Positions 17,441-26,579 of a DNA stretch of 64,000 nucleotides are shown here, piece by piece. Location of the stretch: the NCBI GenBank assembly GCA_020860515.1, contig JAJBUG010000016.1, forward strand, positions 37,369-101,368. Reading direction: 5' to 3'. A program made the translations under genes and the position numbers. The notes under the pieces were generated by a model that worked only from the letters and a program-made list of their open reading frames with translations, made no database searches and had not been told where the DNA came from. Positions within the stretch are counted from its first letter, which is position 1, and each line of letters opens with the position of its first letter. The DNA comes from Bacteroidales bacterium (GTDB lineage: Bacteria; Bacteroidota; Bacteroidia; Bacteroidales; Muribaculaceae).

Positions 17441-19147
17441 ATGTTTAAGAATCAACCTACTGGACTTTATATCCTGTCGCTCGCCAATACAGGCGAGCGA
17501 TTCGGATATTACACGATGCTGGCCGTGCTGGTGCTTTTCTTGAAGTCGAAATTCGGCTTGGACGAGGCAGTAGTGGGTCAGATATACGGCTTGTTCCTGG
17601 GTGTGTCGTATTTTCTGCCCATGTTCGGCGGCGCCCTGGCTGACCGCTGGAGCTACAACAAATGCGTAATCTTGGGCATGGCCATCATGGCCGTGGGCTA
17701 TTTGGTGATAGCCCTGCCGAGCGGGTTCCGCAGCGACGAAGCCATCACGATGCTTATCGTAGGCCTGGGACTAATTGCAGTGGGCACTGGCCTGTTCAAA
17801 GGCAATATCCAAGTGCTTATTGGCGACCTTTACAACGAGCCCCGATACAAGCAACAACGCGACAACGGCTTCAATATCTTCTACATGATATTCAACCTTG
17901 GGGCTCTATTCGCTCCAATGATGGCTACATGGCTGTCAGAATATTCTCTGGCAGCAAACGGCTTTGTTTACAACGGCGCGATTCCTGGCATTTGCAATGC
18001 AGTGTTGGCTGGCAATGCCTTGTCGGCTGAGCAATTGGCCATAGTGCAGCAATATGCTGGCTCAGCCAACCTTACCGAATGGTGCACTGCATATATGGAT
18101 GCCCTTAGCACTGGCTATGGCTACACCTTTGCCGTGGCTTTCGCATCGGTAATTCTTAGCTATCTGATTTATGCCATTGGCCATCGCACATTCAAGCATG
18201 TCTGCATCGACCGTGGCGGATCCAAAAAGTCAGCAGCCGCTGCCACCGCCTATCCCGAGCTTACGCCCGAGCAGACACGCAGCCGCATGGTCGCTCTCTT
18301 CTTAGTTTTTGGCGTGGTAATATTCTTCTGGATGATTTACATGCAGAATGGCGCAACCCTCACCCTCTTCGCCGAGAACTGCACGGCATCAGAGTGCGGA
18401 GGCGCTACTCGCATCGGCTTCAATGTATGGGCACTGGTGGTGATTGCAGTCGGCGTGTTCGCCCTCTTTGGCATTTTCCAGAACAAGACCGCTAAGAGCC
18501 GCATCATAGCTGGCGTAATTCTTGCTGCATGCGTTGGAGTGATTGCCTGGATTTATAGCCAGACTCCCAATCCCGTAACTGCCATCCAACCTCAGATTTA
18601 CCAGCAATTCGACCCCTTCTATGTGGTAGCGTTCACCCCAGTGTTCTTGGCCATCTTCACGTGGCTTGGCAAGCGCGGCAAAGAGCCGTCAGCGCCCCGC
18701 AAGATTGGCTATGGCATGGTGATGCTGGGCGTGGCATTCGTGGTTATGATTTTCGCCTCGCTTGGCTGCACAGTAAATGCCAACGGCCAGGTTTCAGGTT
18801 CAGCTTCACCCAACTGGCTTATGTTGACCTATCTGATAATGGTGATTTCTGAACTTTTGCTTCAGCCAATCGGAGCCTCGTTTGTAACCCAGGTGGCACC
18901 TCCCAAATACAAAGGTGCAATGATGGGCTGCTGGTTCTTGGCTGCTGCCGTCGGCAATTATCTTACTTCGATTCCGATGCTCTTGTGGGGCAAGGTATCG
19001 ATGCCTGTGCTTTGGGCAATTCTCGTAGGCCTCTGCTTGTTGGCAGCTGGTTTCATCTTCAGTATCATGAAGCGTCTTGAAGCCGTTACCTCTGAGAGCA
19101 CCGCCCCAGCTGAAGAAGCCACATCAATCGAAGCCGAAATGGCTTAG
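17441..19147 (+). CDS. POT/PTR-family proton-dependent oligopeptide transporter, copy 2
   Basis: 568 residues. Same architecture as the upstream gene: MFKNQPTGLYILSLANTGER, FGYYTMLAVLVLFL, then GTGLFKGNIQVLIGDLYNEP and DNGFNIFYMIFNLGALFAP. It differs by a longer central loop and extra membrane region (about 270-400, with FGIFQNKTAKSRIIAG) and a charged tail ending in acidic residues. Two adjacent paralogues suggest division of substrates or conditions. The 99 nt to the next gene contain no obvious terminator. Confidence 0.92.
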   Translation: MFKNQPTGLYILSLANTGERFGYYTMLAVLVLFLKSKFGLDEAVVGQIYGLFLGVSYFLPMFGGALADRWSYNKCVILGMAIMAVGYLVIALPSGFRSDEAITMLIVGLGLIAVGTGLFKGNIQVLIGDLYNEPRYKQQRDNGFNIFYMIFNLGALFAPMMATWLSEYSLAANGFVYNGAIPGICNAVLAGNALSAEQLAIVQQYAGSANLTEWCTAYMDALSTGYGYTFAVAFASVILSYLIYAIGHRTFKHVCIDRGGSKKSAAAATAYPELTPEQTRSRMVALFLVFGVVIFFWMIYMQNGATLTLFAENCTASECGGATRIGFNVWALVVIAVGVFALFGIFQNKTAKSRIIAGVILAACVGVIAWIYSQTPNPVTAIQPQIYQQFDPFYVVAFTPVFLAIFTWLGKRGKEPSAPRKIGYGMVMLGVAFVVMIFASLGCTVNANGQVSGSASPNWLMLTYLIMVISELLLQPIGASFVTQVAPPKYKGAMMGCWFLAAAVGNYLTSIPMLLWGKVSMPVLWAILVGLCLLAAGFIFSIMKRLEAVTSESTAPAEEATSIEAEMA

Positions 19148-19209
19148 GTTGCAAAGGTTGGCAAATTTTTATTAATTGTCGGTTTTATTTGATTAAATTT
19201 CTTTTATCA

Positions 19210-19242
19210 TTTGTGACTGCATTTTTATAATTGCTAATTTTG
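19210..19242 (+). promoter_or_regulatory. Promoter placed so close to the ATG that the mRNA may be leaderless
   Basis: TTTG at 19210-19213, a 21-bp spacer, then TAATTTTG at 19235-19242. The ATG of the outer membrane protein is at 19247, only 4 nt after the -7 box, so transcription would start at or very near the ATG. Confidence 0.5.
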
Positions 19243-19246
19243 CAAC

Positions 19247-22060
19247 ATGAAAAATGCAGTCACTCTTATATTACTAAGCTTGCTGGGGTTTGCCATTGCA
19301 AATGCCTACAACATCAAAGGCACGGTCGTCGACGAAACTCAAGCGCCGATGCCGAAAGCCACTGTCCGCGTACTTACCCAGAAGGACAGTACTGCCGTGA
19401 AAGGAGCGATAACAAATGAAAACGGACGTTTCGACATTTCTGACGTGGCCAAAGGAACCTACATCCTCGAAACCACCTACGTTGGCTACAGCCCAGTGTA
19501 CCAAAACATTGAGCTGAAGCAAAATCTCAACGTAGGCACAATCAAACTGGCCGAAAACGCCCAAGTGCTCAAGGATCTCACCGTAACTGGTATCAAAACC
19601 CCCATCAAGGTGATGGAGGATACTGTTGAGTTCAATGCCGACAGCTACAAGACTCAGCCCAATGCCGTGGTTGAGGACCTGCTGAAGCGTCTGCCGGGGG
19701 TGGAGGTTGACAGCGAGGGCAAAATCACTCACAACGGCAAGGAAATCACAAAAATCCTTGTCGATGGCAAGGAATTTTTCAGTGACGACCCCAAGGTAGC
19801 GTCGAAGAACTTGCCTGTGAATATGGTTGAAAAGCTTCAAGTAATCGACCGCAAGAGCGACTTGGCCCGAATGACAGGGGTGGATGATGGCGAGGACGAA
19901 ACCGTGATCAATCTTTCGGTAAAGCCAGGCATGAAGAATGGCTGGTTTGGCACCGTTGAGGGCGGTTATGGCACCGACGAACGTTACAAGGCTTCGTTCA
20001 ATGTCAACCGTTTCTGGAATGGCAATCAGATTACATTTATCGGAGGGGCCAACAATGTCAACGACCTAAATTTCACCGACGGCGGAGCCAACCGATTCCA
20101 ACGCTTCGGCGGGAGCAACGGCATCACCACTTCACGCGCTTTTGGCATCAACTTCAACGTGGGCAAGGATGAAATCTTCCGCGTGGGCGGCGATGTGATG
20201 TACAGTCACAGCAAGCGCGACACTCGCACTGAGCTAAGCCGCCAATATCTGTTCACCGACTCTACTTCCTACTACGATAGCAAGAAGAACACTCTCGACA
20301 AAGGCGACAACCTGCGAGCCGATTTCCGAATCCAGTGGAATCCTGACTCATTCAATACCTTGGAGGTGCGACCCAACTTCTCTCTTAACTACAGCAACAG
20401 CTGGAGCGATGAAGTGAGTGAAAATTATGCCGGTATCGTAAACAGCGACTTGCGCGGGCGCCAAGTAAATAAGAGCATCAATGAAATGACCAGCAAGGGA
20501 CATTCATTTGAGTTTGGAACCCGCATTATCTACAATCATAATTTCAAGCAGCATCGCGGACGTTCGTTCTCGATTATGGCCAATATCCGCACCAGCAATG
20601 TTCGCGAGAAAACCAATACCTACAGCTGGAACCAATTCTATTTGCTCAACGACTCGATCGACCTCTACGATCAGTTCGCCAACAACCACACGTGGAGCAA
20701 TACCTTCTCAAGCCGCATCACCTGGACTGAGCCTCTGGGCGACGTAAAGAAGGGCAACTTCCTGACCTTTGCATACCAATTCCAATACCGATGGAATAAT
20801 GCCGACAAGCTTACTTACGACCATCCCGTTACCTTCCCTGATGGCTGGGAAGGAACTCCCATCATCAGCGACGAGGAGGTACTCGATGAAGATCTTAGCA
20901 ACCGATTCCGCAACAATTACATGAATCAGGATATCCGCGTGGGTTACAAGCATGTGTCGAAAACACAGAATGTTGACGTAGGTCTGTCATTGGTGCCTCA
21001 GATGTCAAAATCAACCGACCTCATCAATGATGCAAAATCTATTCCCACCCGCTGGGTATGGAATTATGCTCCATATATGCGCTATCGATGGAAGATGAGC
21101 AACACACGCTCGATGCACATCGACTATAACGGACGCTCATCACAACCCTCGATGACCCAGTTGCAACCCGTGGCCGATATGAGCAATCCTCTCAATATCG
21201 TGCAAGGTAATCCTGACTTGAAGCCATCGTTCACCCACAATCTCATGGGCCGCTTCCAGGATTTCCAGCCCGAAGCCCAGCGAGCCATTATGGCAATGTT
21301 GCGCGCTTCGATGACACAAAATTCTATCGTGTCGCGCACCACATTCAACTCTGAGACTGGCGGACAATATACCACCTATGAGAATGTCAATGGCGTGTTC
21401 AACATCAATGGCTTTGCCATGATTTCCTTCCCATTCCGCAACAAGGCTTTTACATTCAATAATCATATCGGCCTTGGCTACAACCAGCAAGTGGGTTATG
21501 TGAATGGGTCGAAGAACAAAACTGGCAACTTCAATCTCAACGAAAGTTTTGGAGTGGCATGGCGTCCCGACAACATTGAGCTGGAGTTGCGCCCCCAATA
21601 CAGCCTGCAGACCACCCACAGCACGGCTCAGTCGTCGAACAACCGCACCGTGCATAGCTTCGGTGGCCGCTTCACAGGCACCTATTATACTCCCTTCGGC
21701 CTCGTGCTTAACACCGATCTCAACTACAGCGCCAACCGAGGATATGGCGAGGGTTACAATAAAAATGAGTGGATGTGGAATGCCACCATTTCTTATCAAT
21801 TCCTGCGCGATCGCTCTCTTACACTGTCAGTTACGGCTCAAGACCTGCTGCAGCAGCGAAGCAATATTCAAAGAAATATCACAAATAATTACATCCAGGA
21901 TGCAATATATAACAGTTTGACACGTTATTTTATGGTAACGGTTTCCTACAAGTTCAATACCTTTGGCCAAGGTAACGAACCTGAAAGCAGAAATCGTCGC
22001 CGTTGGGGCGGTCCGGGCGGAGGCCCTGGAGGTCCACCTCCTGGTGGAGGCCCCAGATGA
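19247..22060 (+). CDS. TonB-dependent-receptor-like outer membrane beta-barrel protein
   Basis: 937 residues with a signal peptide (about 1-20, cleaved near NA-YNI). Next a carboxypeptidase-D-regulatory-like Ig domain (about 22-105: GTVVDETQAPMPKATVRV), a plug-like domain (about 120-205: EDLLKRLPGVEV, ITKILVDGKEFF) and a long outer-membrane barrel of the OMP_b-brl_3 type with many alternating aromatic strands. The C-terminus ends in a Gly/Pro-rich stretch (residues about 918-937) instead of the usual aromatic barrel end. It would sit in the outer membrane; ligand unknown. No SusD partner is next to it, so it is not a classical SusCD pair. It is followed by a strong terminator. Confidence 0.87.
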   Translation: MKNAVTLILLSLLGFAIANAYNIKGTVVDETQAPMPKATVRVLTQKDSTAVKGAITNENGRFDISDVAKGTYILETTYVGYSPVYQNIELKQNLNVGTIKLAENAQVLKDLTVTGIKTPIKVMEDTVEFNADSYKTQPNAVVEDLLKRLPGVEVDSEGKITHNGKEITKILVDGKEFFSDDPKVASKNLPVNMVEKLQVIDRKSDLARMTGVDDGEDETVINLSVKPGMKNGWFGTVEGGYGTDERYKASFNVNRFWNGNQITFIGGANNVNDLNFTDGGANRFQRFGGSNGITTSRAFGINFNVGKDEIFRVGGDVMYSHSKRDTRTELSRQYLFTDSTSYYDSKKNTLDKGDNLRADFRIQWNPDSFNTLEVRPNFSLNYSNSWSDEVSENYAGIVNSDLRGRQVNKSINEMTSKGHSFEFGTRIIYNHNFKQHRGRSFSIMANIRTSNVREKTNTYSWNQFYLLNDSIDLYDQFANNHTWSNTFSSRITWTEPLGDVKKGNFLTFAYQFQYRWNNADKLTYDHPVTFPDGWEGTPIISDEEVLDEDLSNRFRNNYMNQDIRVGYKHVSKTQNVDVGLSLVPQMSKSTDLINDAKSIPTRWVWNYAPYMRYRWKMSNTRSMHIDYNGRSSQPSMTQLQPVADMSNPLNIVQGNPDLKPSFTHNLMGRFQDFQPEAQRAIMAMLRASMTQNSIVSRTTFNSETGGQYTTYENVNGVFNINGFAMISFPFRNKAFTFNNHIGLGYNQQVGYVNGSKNKTGNFNLNESFGVAWRPDNIELELRPQYSLQTTHSTAQSSNNRTVHSFGGRFTGTYYTPFGLVLNTDLNYSANRGYGEGYNKNEWMWNATISYQFLRDRSLTLSVTAQDLLQQRSNIQRNITNNYIQDAIYNSLTRYFMVTVSYKFNTFGQGNEPESRNRRRWGGPGGGPGGPPPGGGPR

Positions 22061-22191
22061 CACAAATGTTAAAATAGTTTAAATCGCAATAGCCGATTAA
22101 ACATTCTTACTGCTTGGATTGTCTTATTAGTACAAACAGCAGAAAGAAGCAAGGCAAAAAAGAATTAGTTTTTTCATAGGATTAGATTTTT

Positions 22192-22233
22192 AGACAAATC
22201 GGTTGTCGTGAGACAACCGATTTGTCTTTTTTT
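22192..22233 (+). terminator. Intrinsic terminator after the outer membrane protein gene
   Basis: Perfect 16-bp stem (22192-22207 with 22212-22227), GTGA tetraloop, then a run of T through 22233. It cleanly separates the upstream unit from rho. Confidence 0.9.
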
Positions 22234-22275
22234 ACCAAAAATAGTAATATTTAGTTACAACAATGCTGCATAAAT

Positions 22276-22306
22276 TTTGTTATTTAAAAAAAAGTGAGTA
22301 ACTTTG
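22276..22306 (+). promoter_or_regulatory. Promoter of rho
   Basis: TTTG at 22276-22279, 19-bp spacer, TAACTTTG at 22299-22306: an exact Bacteroidota promoter. The start of transcription should be near 22310, giving a leader of about 235 nt before the rho ATG at 22546. Confidence 0.75.
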
Positions 22307-22308
22307 CA

Positions 22309-22449
22309 ATGTTTCCTAAAAATCCATACCTAATGCCTCTCGGCACAGCTCTATCCACATCTTTTAAGGGCTTAATTGGGAACTTAGCGTATCATCAGCT
22401 GGATTTTATGGGAGATTGCCTGAAAGATACTACAATTGCCATACGTTAG
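22309..22449 (+). CDS. Candidate upstream ORF (46 aa) in the rho leader
   Basis: ATG at 22309 lies 2 nt after the -7 box, i.e. at or next to the predicted transcription start, and opens a 46-codon frame (begins MFPKNPYLMPLGTALSTSFK) ending at TAG 22447-22449, 96 nt before rho. No Shine-Dalgarno is possible, so translation would be leaderless. E. coli rho also has a small leader ORF (rhoL), but no sequence similarity is claimed. It could be coincidental; coding status is unproven. Confidence 0.3.
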   Translation: MFPKNPYLMPLGTALSTSFKGLIGNLAYHQLDFMGDCLKDTTIAIR

Positions 22450-22488
22450 AGACTTTAACATTCCGTTATTATAGATTACACGCCAGCC

Positions 22489-22535
22489 CCCGACTGAGTC
22501 GTCGTGGACGTGACTTGGGGTGCTGTGTGAGAACT
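22489..22535 (+). promoter_or_regulatory. Leader hairpin just before rho
   Basis: An imperfect stem pairs CCAGCCCCC (from 22491) with GGGGTGCTG (ending about 22526), closing over GACTGAGTCG and GACGTGACTT. It lies 20-60 nt before the rho ATG and could control translation or host Rho autoregulation. A similar hairpin in reverse orientation lies before the Abi_2 gene (52273-52307). Confidence 0.35.
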
Positions 22536-22545
22536 TTAATCCAAC

Positions 22546-24624
22546 ATGAATAAAATCGAAGAACTACAAGCCATGAGCGTAGATGAGCTCAAGAGCGTAG
22601 CAGACCAATTAGGATTGCAGAACTACGACCCCGACAATCGCGAGGCTTTGCAATATGCTATTATCGATCAATTGGCCAGCGATTATGCCAAGAGCGCTAT
22701 CAACAATGGGCAAGCAGCTCCCAAAACAGGGAAAAAGCGCGGGCCCAAGCCTGGCTATAAGAAAAAAACAAAGAATCAGCCTCAAGAGGGTGGCGCAGAA
22801 GCTGCCGCTGAAAGCGAAGTGCCTGAAGCCCCAGCCGAGAATAATGCCCCTGGCGACGAGGCACCTAAGAAAAAACGTGGTCGCCCCCGCAAAAATCCAG
22901 AGCCTGAGCCTCCAAAACTCACAGCCAAGCAAAAAAAGGAAGCTGCAAAAAAGGCAGCCGCCGAGGCTTTGGCTAAGGACAACATCGCTATGCTCCCTGC
23001 ACCACAAGAGAACAATTTGCCCGAAACCGAGCCCGAGCTCCCAGCCAACGAGCCTATGACTGACCCACAACCAATTTACGACCAGACTCCACAACCCGAA
23101 ATTCAAGACACATATCTGCCCGAGCTTCCTGAGGAAGAAATGCTCGACCAGCCTATCGACCAACCCGACGAAGAACCTCAATTTGAAGAACCCATTGAGA
23201 GCGGCCAGCGAGTATTCACACCCAAAGGCTCTGACAACCGCACTGACAGTGCTTTCGGTTCGTTCTTCCCCCGCAGCGAAGGCCGCAAATTCACACCACG
23301 CAGCCAGAAAGAGCGGGAAGAGGCAGCGCAGCGAGCTGCAGAAATGCCACCGATGCCCGAGCCTCAGATGCCAAAGCAGCCTATTATCTTAGCCGAGCCG
23401 GGCCAAGTGATTCCAAATCCTCCAGGCACTGGCAAAAAGAATAAGAAAAATCGCAATTACCAAAAGCCTCAGCCACCGATGCCATTGGTGCCTGAATATG
23501 ACTTCACCGATCTTATCGAAGCTAACGGCGTGCTGGAAGTAACCACCGAAGGCCATGGCTTCCTGCGCTCAAGCGACTATAATTATATGCCATCGCCTGA
23601 TGATATTCTGGTATCGGCCCAGCAGATAAAAATGTACGGTCTCAAGCCTGGCGATGTGGTAGAATGTATGATTCGTCCTCCGCGCGAGGGAGAGAAATAT
23701 TTCCCCATGACATCGGTGTTCAGCGTAAATGGACGCAGCCCCGAATTTATTCGCGACCGTGTGCCGTTTGAGCATCTCACACCGCTTTTCCCCAACGAGA
23801 AGTTTGACCTCACCAGCAATCCTGACACTTGCAACATTTCTACCCGAGTGGTGGATATGTTCTCGCCCATCGGCAAGGGACAGCGCGGATTGATAGTGGC
23901 CCCACCTAAGACTGGTAAAACTCTGCTGCTCAAGGATATCGCCAATGCAATCGCGCAGAACCATCCAGAGACCTACATTATGATTCTGCTCATCGATGAG
24001 CGTCCCGAGGAAGTGACGGATATGATTCGCAGCGTAAATGCCGAGGTGATTGCATCTACATTCGACGAACCCGCCGACCGCCATGTGAAGATTGCAGGAA
24101 TCGTGCTTGACAAGGCAAAGCGTCTGGTGGAATGTGGCCATGATGTAGTAATTCTGCTCGACTCAATCACTCGCCTGGCCCGCGCATACAACACTGTGTC
24201 GCCCGCATCAGGCAAAATCCTCTCGGGTGGCGTAGATGCCAATGCTCTGCAAAAGCCGAAGCGATTCTTCGGAGCAGCCCGCAACATCGAGAACGGCGGC
24301 AGCCTTACCATCATTGCTACAGCCCTGACCGAAACCAGCTCGAAGATGGACGAGGTAATTTTCGAGGAGTTCAAGGGCACTGGCAATATGGAGCTGCAGC
24401 TCGACCGCAAGCTCAGCAATAAGCGCGTGTTCCCTGCCGTGGACATCATGGCATCTTCTACTCGCCGCGACGACTTGCTGCTGCGTCCTGAGACCCTCAA
24501 CCGCATGTGGATTCTGCGCAAATTCCTCAGCGACCGCAACAGCATCGAAGCTATGGAATTTATCAAAGATCGCATGGAGCGCACTCGCGACAACGATGAG
24601 TTGCTGCGCACAATGAACGACTAA
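22546..24624 (+). CDS. rho: Transcription termination factor Rho with long disordered N-terminal insertion
   Basis: 692 residues against about 420 in E. coli. The N-terminal helical domain (1-50) is followed by about 270 residues of Lys/Pro/Glu/Gln-rich low-complexity sequence with AT-hook-like [11 protein letters not shown] (108-118) and [11 protein letters not shown] (near 64-74). The RNA-binding cold-shock domain starts near residue 326 ([14 protein letters not shown]), then the ATPase with Walker A PPKTGKT (453-459), Walker B VVILLDSI and the C-terminal [11 protein letters not shown]. Rho is a ring helicase that ends transcription. In Bacteroides thetaiotaomicron a comparable disordered Rho insertion is known to drive condensate formation and gut fitness; function here by analogy. 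A promoter with long leader lies upstream and a 58-bp palindrome downstream. Confidence 0.96.
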   Translation: MNKIEELQAMSVDELKSVADQLGLQNYDPDNREALQYAIIDQLASDYAKSAINNGQAAPKTGKKRGPKPGYKKKTKNQPQEGGAEAAAESEVPEAPAENNAPGDEAPKKKRGRPRKNPEPEPPKLTAKQKKEAAKKAAAEALAKDNIAMLPAPQENNLPETEPELPANEPMTDPQPIYDQTPQPEIQDTYLPELPEEEMLDQPIDQPDEEPQFEEPIESGQRVFTPKGSDNRTDSAFGSFFPRSEGRKFTPRSQKEREEAAQRAAEMPPMPEPQMPKQPIILAEPGQVIPNPPGTGKKNKKNRNYQKPQPPMPLVPEYDFTDLIEANGVLEVTTEGHGFLRSSDYNYMPSPDDILVSAQQIKMYGLKPGDVVECMIRPPREGEKYFPMTSVFSVNGRSPEFIRDRVPFEHLTPLFPNEKFDLTSNPDTCNISTRVVDMFSPIGKGQRGLIVAPPKTGKTLLLKDIANAIAQNHPETYIMILLIDERPEEVTDMIRSVNAEVIASTFDEPADRHVKIAGIVLDKAKRLVECGHDVVILLDSITRLARAYNTVSPASGKILSGGVDANALQKPKRFFGAARNIENGGSLTIIATALTETSSKMDEVIFEEFKGTGNMELQLDRKLSNKRVFPAVDIMASSTRRDDLLLRPETLNRMWILRKFLSDRNSIEAMEFIKDRMERTRDNDELLRTMND

Positions 24625-24634
24625 ACAACGCTTC

Positions 24635-24692
24635 CTTTTAATAGAATGCCCCCTCTGCACCGCGCGGTGCAGAGGGGGCATTCTATTAAAAG
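24635..24692. terminator. Perfect 58-bp palindrome after rho
   Basis: Positions 24635-24663 and 24664-24692 are exact reverse complements; folded RNA would have up to 27 bp with a GCGC loop, GC-rich in the middle (GCCCCCTCTGCACC) and A/T-rich at the base. It begins 11 nt after the rho stop. Likely a terminator working in both directions, the AT base supplying the U-tract; alternatively a stabilising 3' structure. Confidence 0.7.
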
Positions 24693-24737
24693 ATTTGATT
24701 AATAATTGCGAACACTCGATTATTTTCTACGTTATTA

Positions 24738-24771
24738 TTTTAGGAGGCTTAGCCACGGGCACCTCCTAAAA
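24738..24771 (+). promoter_or_regulatory. Leader hairpin before the AspT/YidE-type gene
   Basis: TTTTAGGAGG (24738-24747) pairs with CCTCCTAAAA (24762-24771); the 14-nt loop contains GCC/GGC that can extend the fold. It ends about 32 nt before the ATG at 24804. It could be a small terminator or an element controlling access to an AGGAGG sequence; not matched to a known riboswitch. Confidence 0.35.
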
Positions 24772-24803
24772 ATGAGAGAAACACACTATTTAAACTGTTT
24801 ATT

Positions 24804-26501
24804 ATGGACCAGTTCTGTGAAATACTTAGGGAATATCCCGCTCTGGCACTCTTCCTTACGTTGGGTGCTGGTTTCTTAGTGGGTCGTATTAAAATTGGCA
24901 TAGTGCCGATCGGCAGTGTCACTTCGGTACTTGTCATTGGCGTGCTTGTTGGCCAACTTCATGTCACGATCGACGGCCCGATAAAGACATTTTTCTTCAT
25001 GCTCTTCCTTTTCTCAATTGGTTACAGCGTAGGCCCTGATTTCTTCCGTTCGCTAAAAGGTACGGGAGCCAAACAAGCACTATTTGCGGTGTGCATGAGT
25101 TCGATGTGCTTTGTGATTGTGGTGCTTGTGGCAAAATTCATGGGCTATACCAAAGGTGAAAGCGTAGGCTTGTTCTCTGGCTCCGAAACCTGCTCGGCGC
25201 TTCTGGGCATCGGAGGCGAGGCAATCCAGCGCCTGCCAATTTCCAAGGAGGAAATTCAAGATCAGCTCAATATTATACCTGTGTGCTATGCTGTGACCTA
25301 TGTCTATGGCACTCTTGGCACTGTAATTCTGCTTGGCAATTTCGGCCCCAAGCTGCTTGGTGGCATTAAGAAAGTGCGAGAAAAGACTTTTGAGCTTGAG
25401 CGTAAGCTCGACAATAGTGGGAAAAGCACCGACCCTGCGTGTCAGAATGCTTACAATCAAGTATCCTACCGTGCATTCCATGTCACAAGCCATTTCTTTG
25501 ATACTCCGCGCACAGTCAACGAAGCTGAAATCTACCTCGATGGCAAGCTGCGCCATGTTTATATTGACCGCATCCGACACGGCGACGACGTGTTTGTGCC
25601 CAATTTCGACAATCTCATATACAAAGGCGATCACATAGTGATATGTGGGCGCCGCGACTATATGGTGGGAATTGGCAAGAAAGTCGGACCAGAAGTGGCT
25701 GACGATGTACTGCTGTCATATACTATCGAACGGCTGAAAGTGACCCTCACTCGCAAAAAAGCCAATGGACTTACCATCGGCCAACTTCGTCAGAAACCTC
25801 GCATGCACGGAGTGGTAATCCACGACGCAGTGCGTCTTGGCCAGCCGCTCCCCGTAGAGAATGACACTCCCCTGCAAAAAGGAGATGTTCTTACTGTAAT
25901 AGCCCGACCAGGGCGCATCAAAGTAGCTACTGCAGATATCGGCCATATCGATCGGCCATCGGTTTCGAGCGATCTTATGTTCGTAGGCTTTGCCATTGCC
26001 ATTGGTGGCTTATTCGGCGTACTGAGTTTTACTATCGACCAGGTGCCTATTAGCCTTGGCACAAGCGGCGGAGCCTTGGTTGGCGGCTTGGTATTTGGCT
26101 GGCTTAGATCGAAGCGCCCAACCTTCGGCCACATACCTCGCGGCGCCTTGTGGCTGATGAATAACCTTGGGCTGAATGTATTCATAGCAGTAGTGGGCAT
26201 AAATGCAGGACCCTCGTTTGTTGAGGGCATAAAATCCGTGGGTTGGCTCTTGCTTGTTGCTGGCATAGTTACTACTACGGTGCCCCTGCTATTCGGGCTT
26301 TGGCTTGGACAGAAAGTGTTCAAGTTCAACCCAGCTATCACGCTTGGCTGTTGCGCTGGCACACGCACCTGCACCGCTTCGCTTGGAGCCGTACAGAATG
26401 CCCTTGGCAGCACTCTCCCTGCGATTGGCTATACTGTAACCTACGCCGTGAGCAACATCCTATTGGTAGTATGGGGCATGCTTGCAGTACTACTAATATG
26501 A
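24804..26501 (+). CDS. AspT/YidE-type antiporter with two RCK_C domains
   Basis: 565 residues. Five N-terminal membrane helices (about 10-165), two cytoplasmic RCK_C (TrkA-C-like) domains (about 205-375: VFVPNFDNLIYKGDHIVICG and LPVENDTPLQKGDVLTVIA), then five more helices. Inverted repeat motifs GSETCSALLGIGGEAI and GTRTCTASLGAVQNALGS followed by GYTVTYAVSNI are typical of the aspartate:alanine exchanger family. Members exchange small carboxylates or amino acids across the inner membrane. It sits 78 nt before a C4-dicarboxylate carrier, which suggests joint handling of aspartate/succinate-like compounds (inference). Confidence 0.88.
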   Translation: MDQFCEILREYPALALFLTLGAGFLVGRIKIGIVPIGSVTSVLVIGVLVGQLHVTIDGPIKTFFFMLFLFSIGYSVGPDFFRSLKGTGAKQALFAVCMSSMCFVIVVLVAKFMGYTKGESVGLFSGSETCSALLGIGGEAIQRLPISKEEIQDQLNIIPVCYAVTYVYGTLGTVILLGNFGPKLLGGIKKVREKTFELERKLDNSGKSTDPACQNAYNQVSYRAFHVTSHFFDTPRTVNEAEIYLDGKLRHVYIDRIRHGDDVFVPNFDNLIYKGDHIVICGRRDYMVGIGKKVGPEVADDVLLSYTIERLKVTLTRKKANGLTIGQLRQKPRMHGVVIHDAVRLGQPLPVENDTPLQKGDVLTVIARPGRIKVATADIGHIDRPSVSSDLMFVGFAIAIGGLFGVLSFTIDQVPISLGTSGGALVGGLVFGWLRSKRPTFGHIPRGALWLMNNLGLNVFIAVVGINAGPSFVEGIKSVGWLLLVAGIVTTTVPLLFGLWLGQKVFKFNPAITLGCCAGTRTCTASLGAVQNALGSTLPAIGYTVTYAVSNILLVVWGMLAVLLI

Positions 26502-26579
26502 ATTTGATATTGATAGAGAATCAAACCAAATTTGAGGGGTGAGCGTTATTGATAAAAGCACGCAATAAACACAAATATC

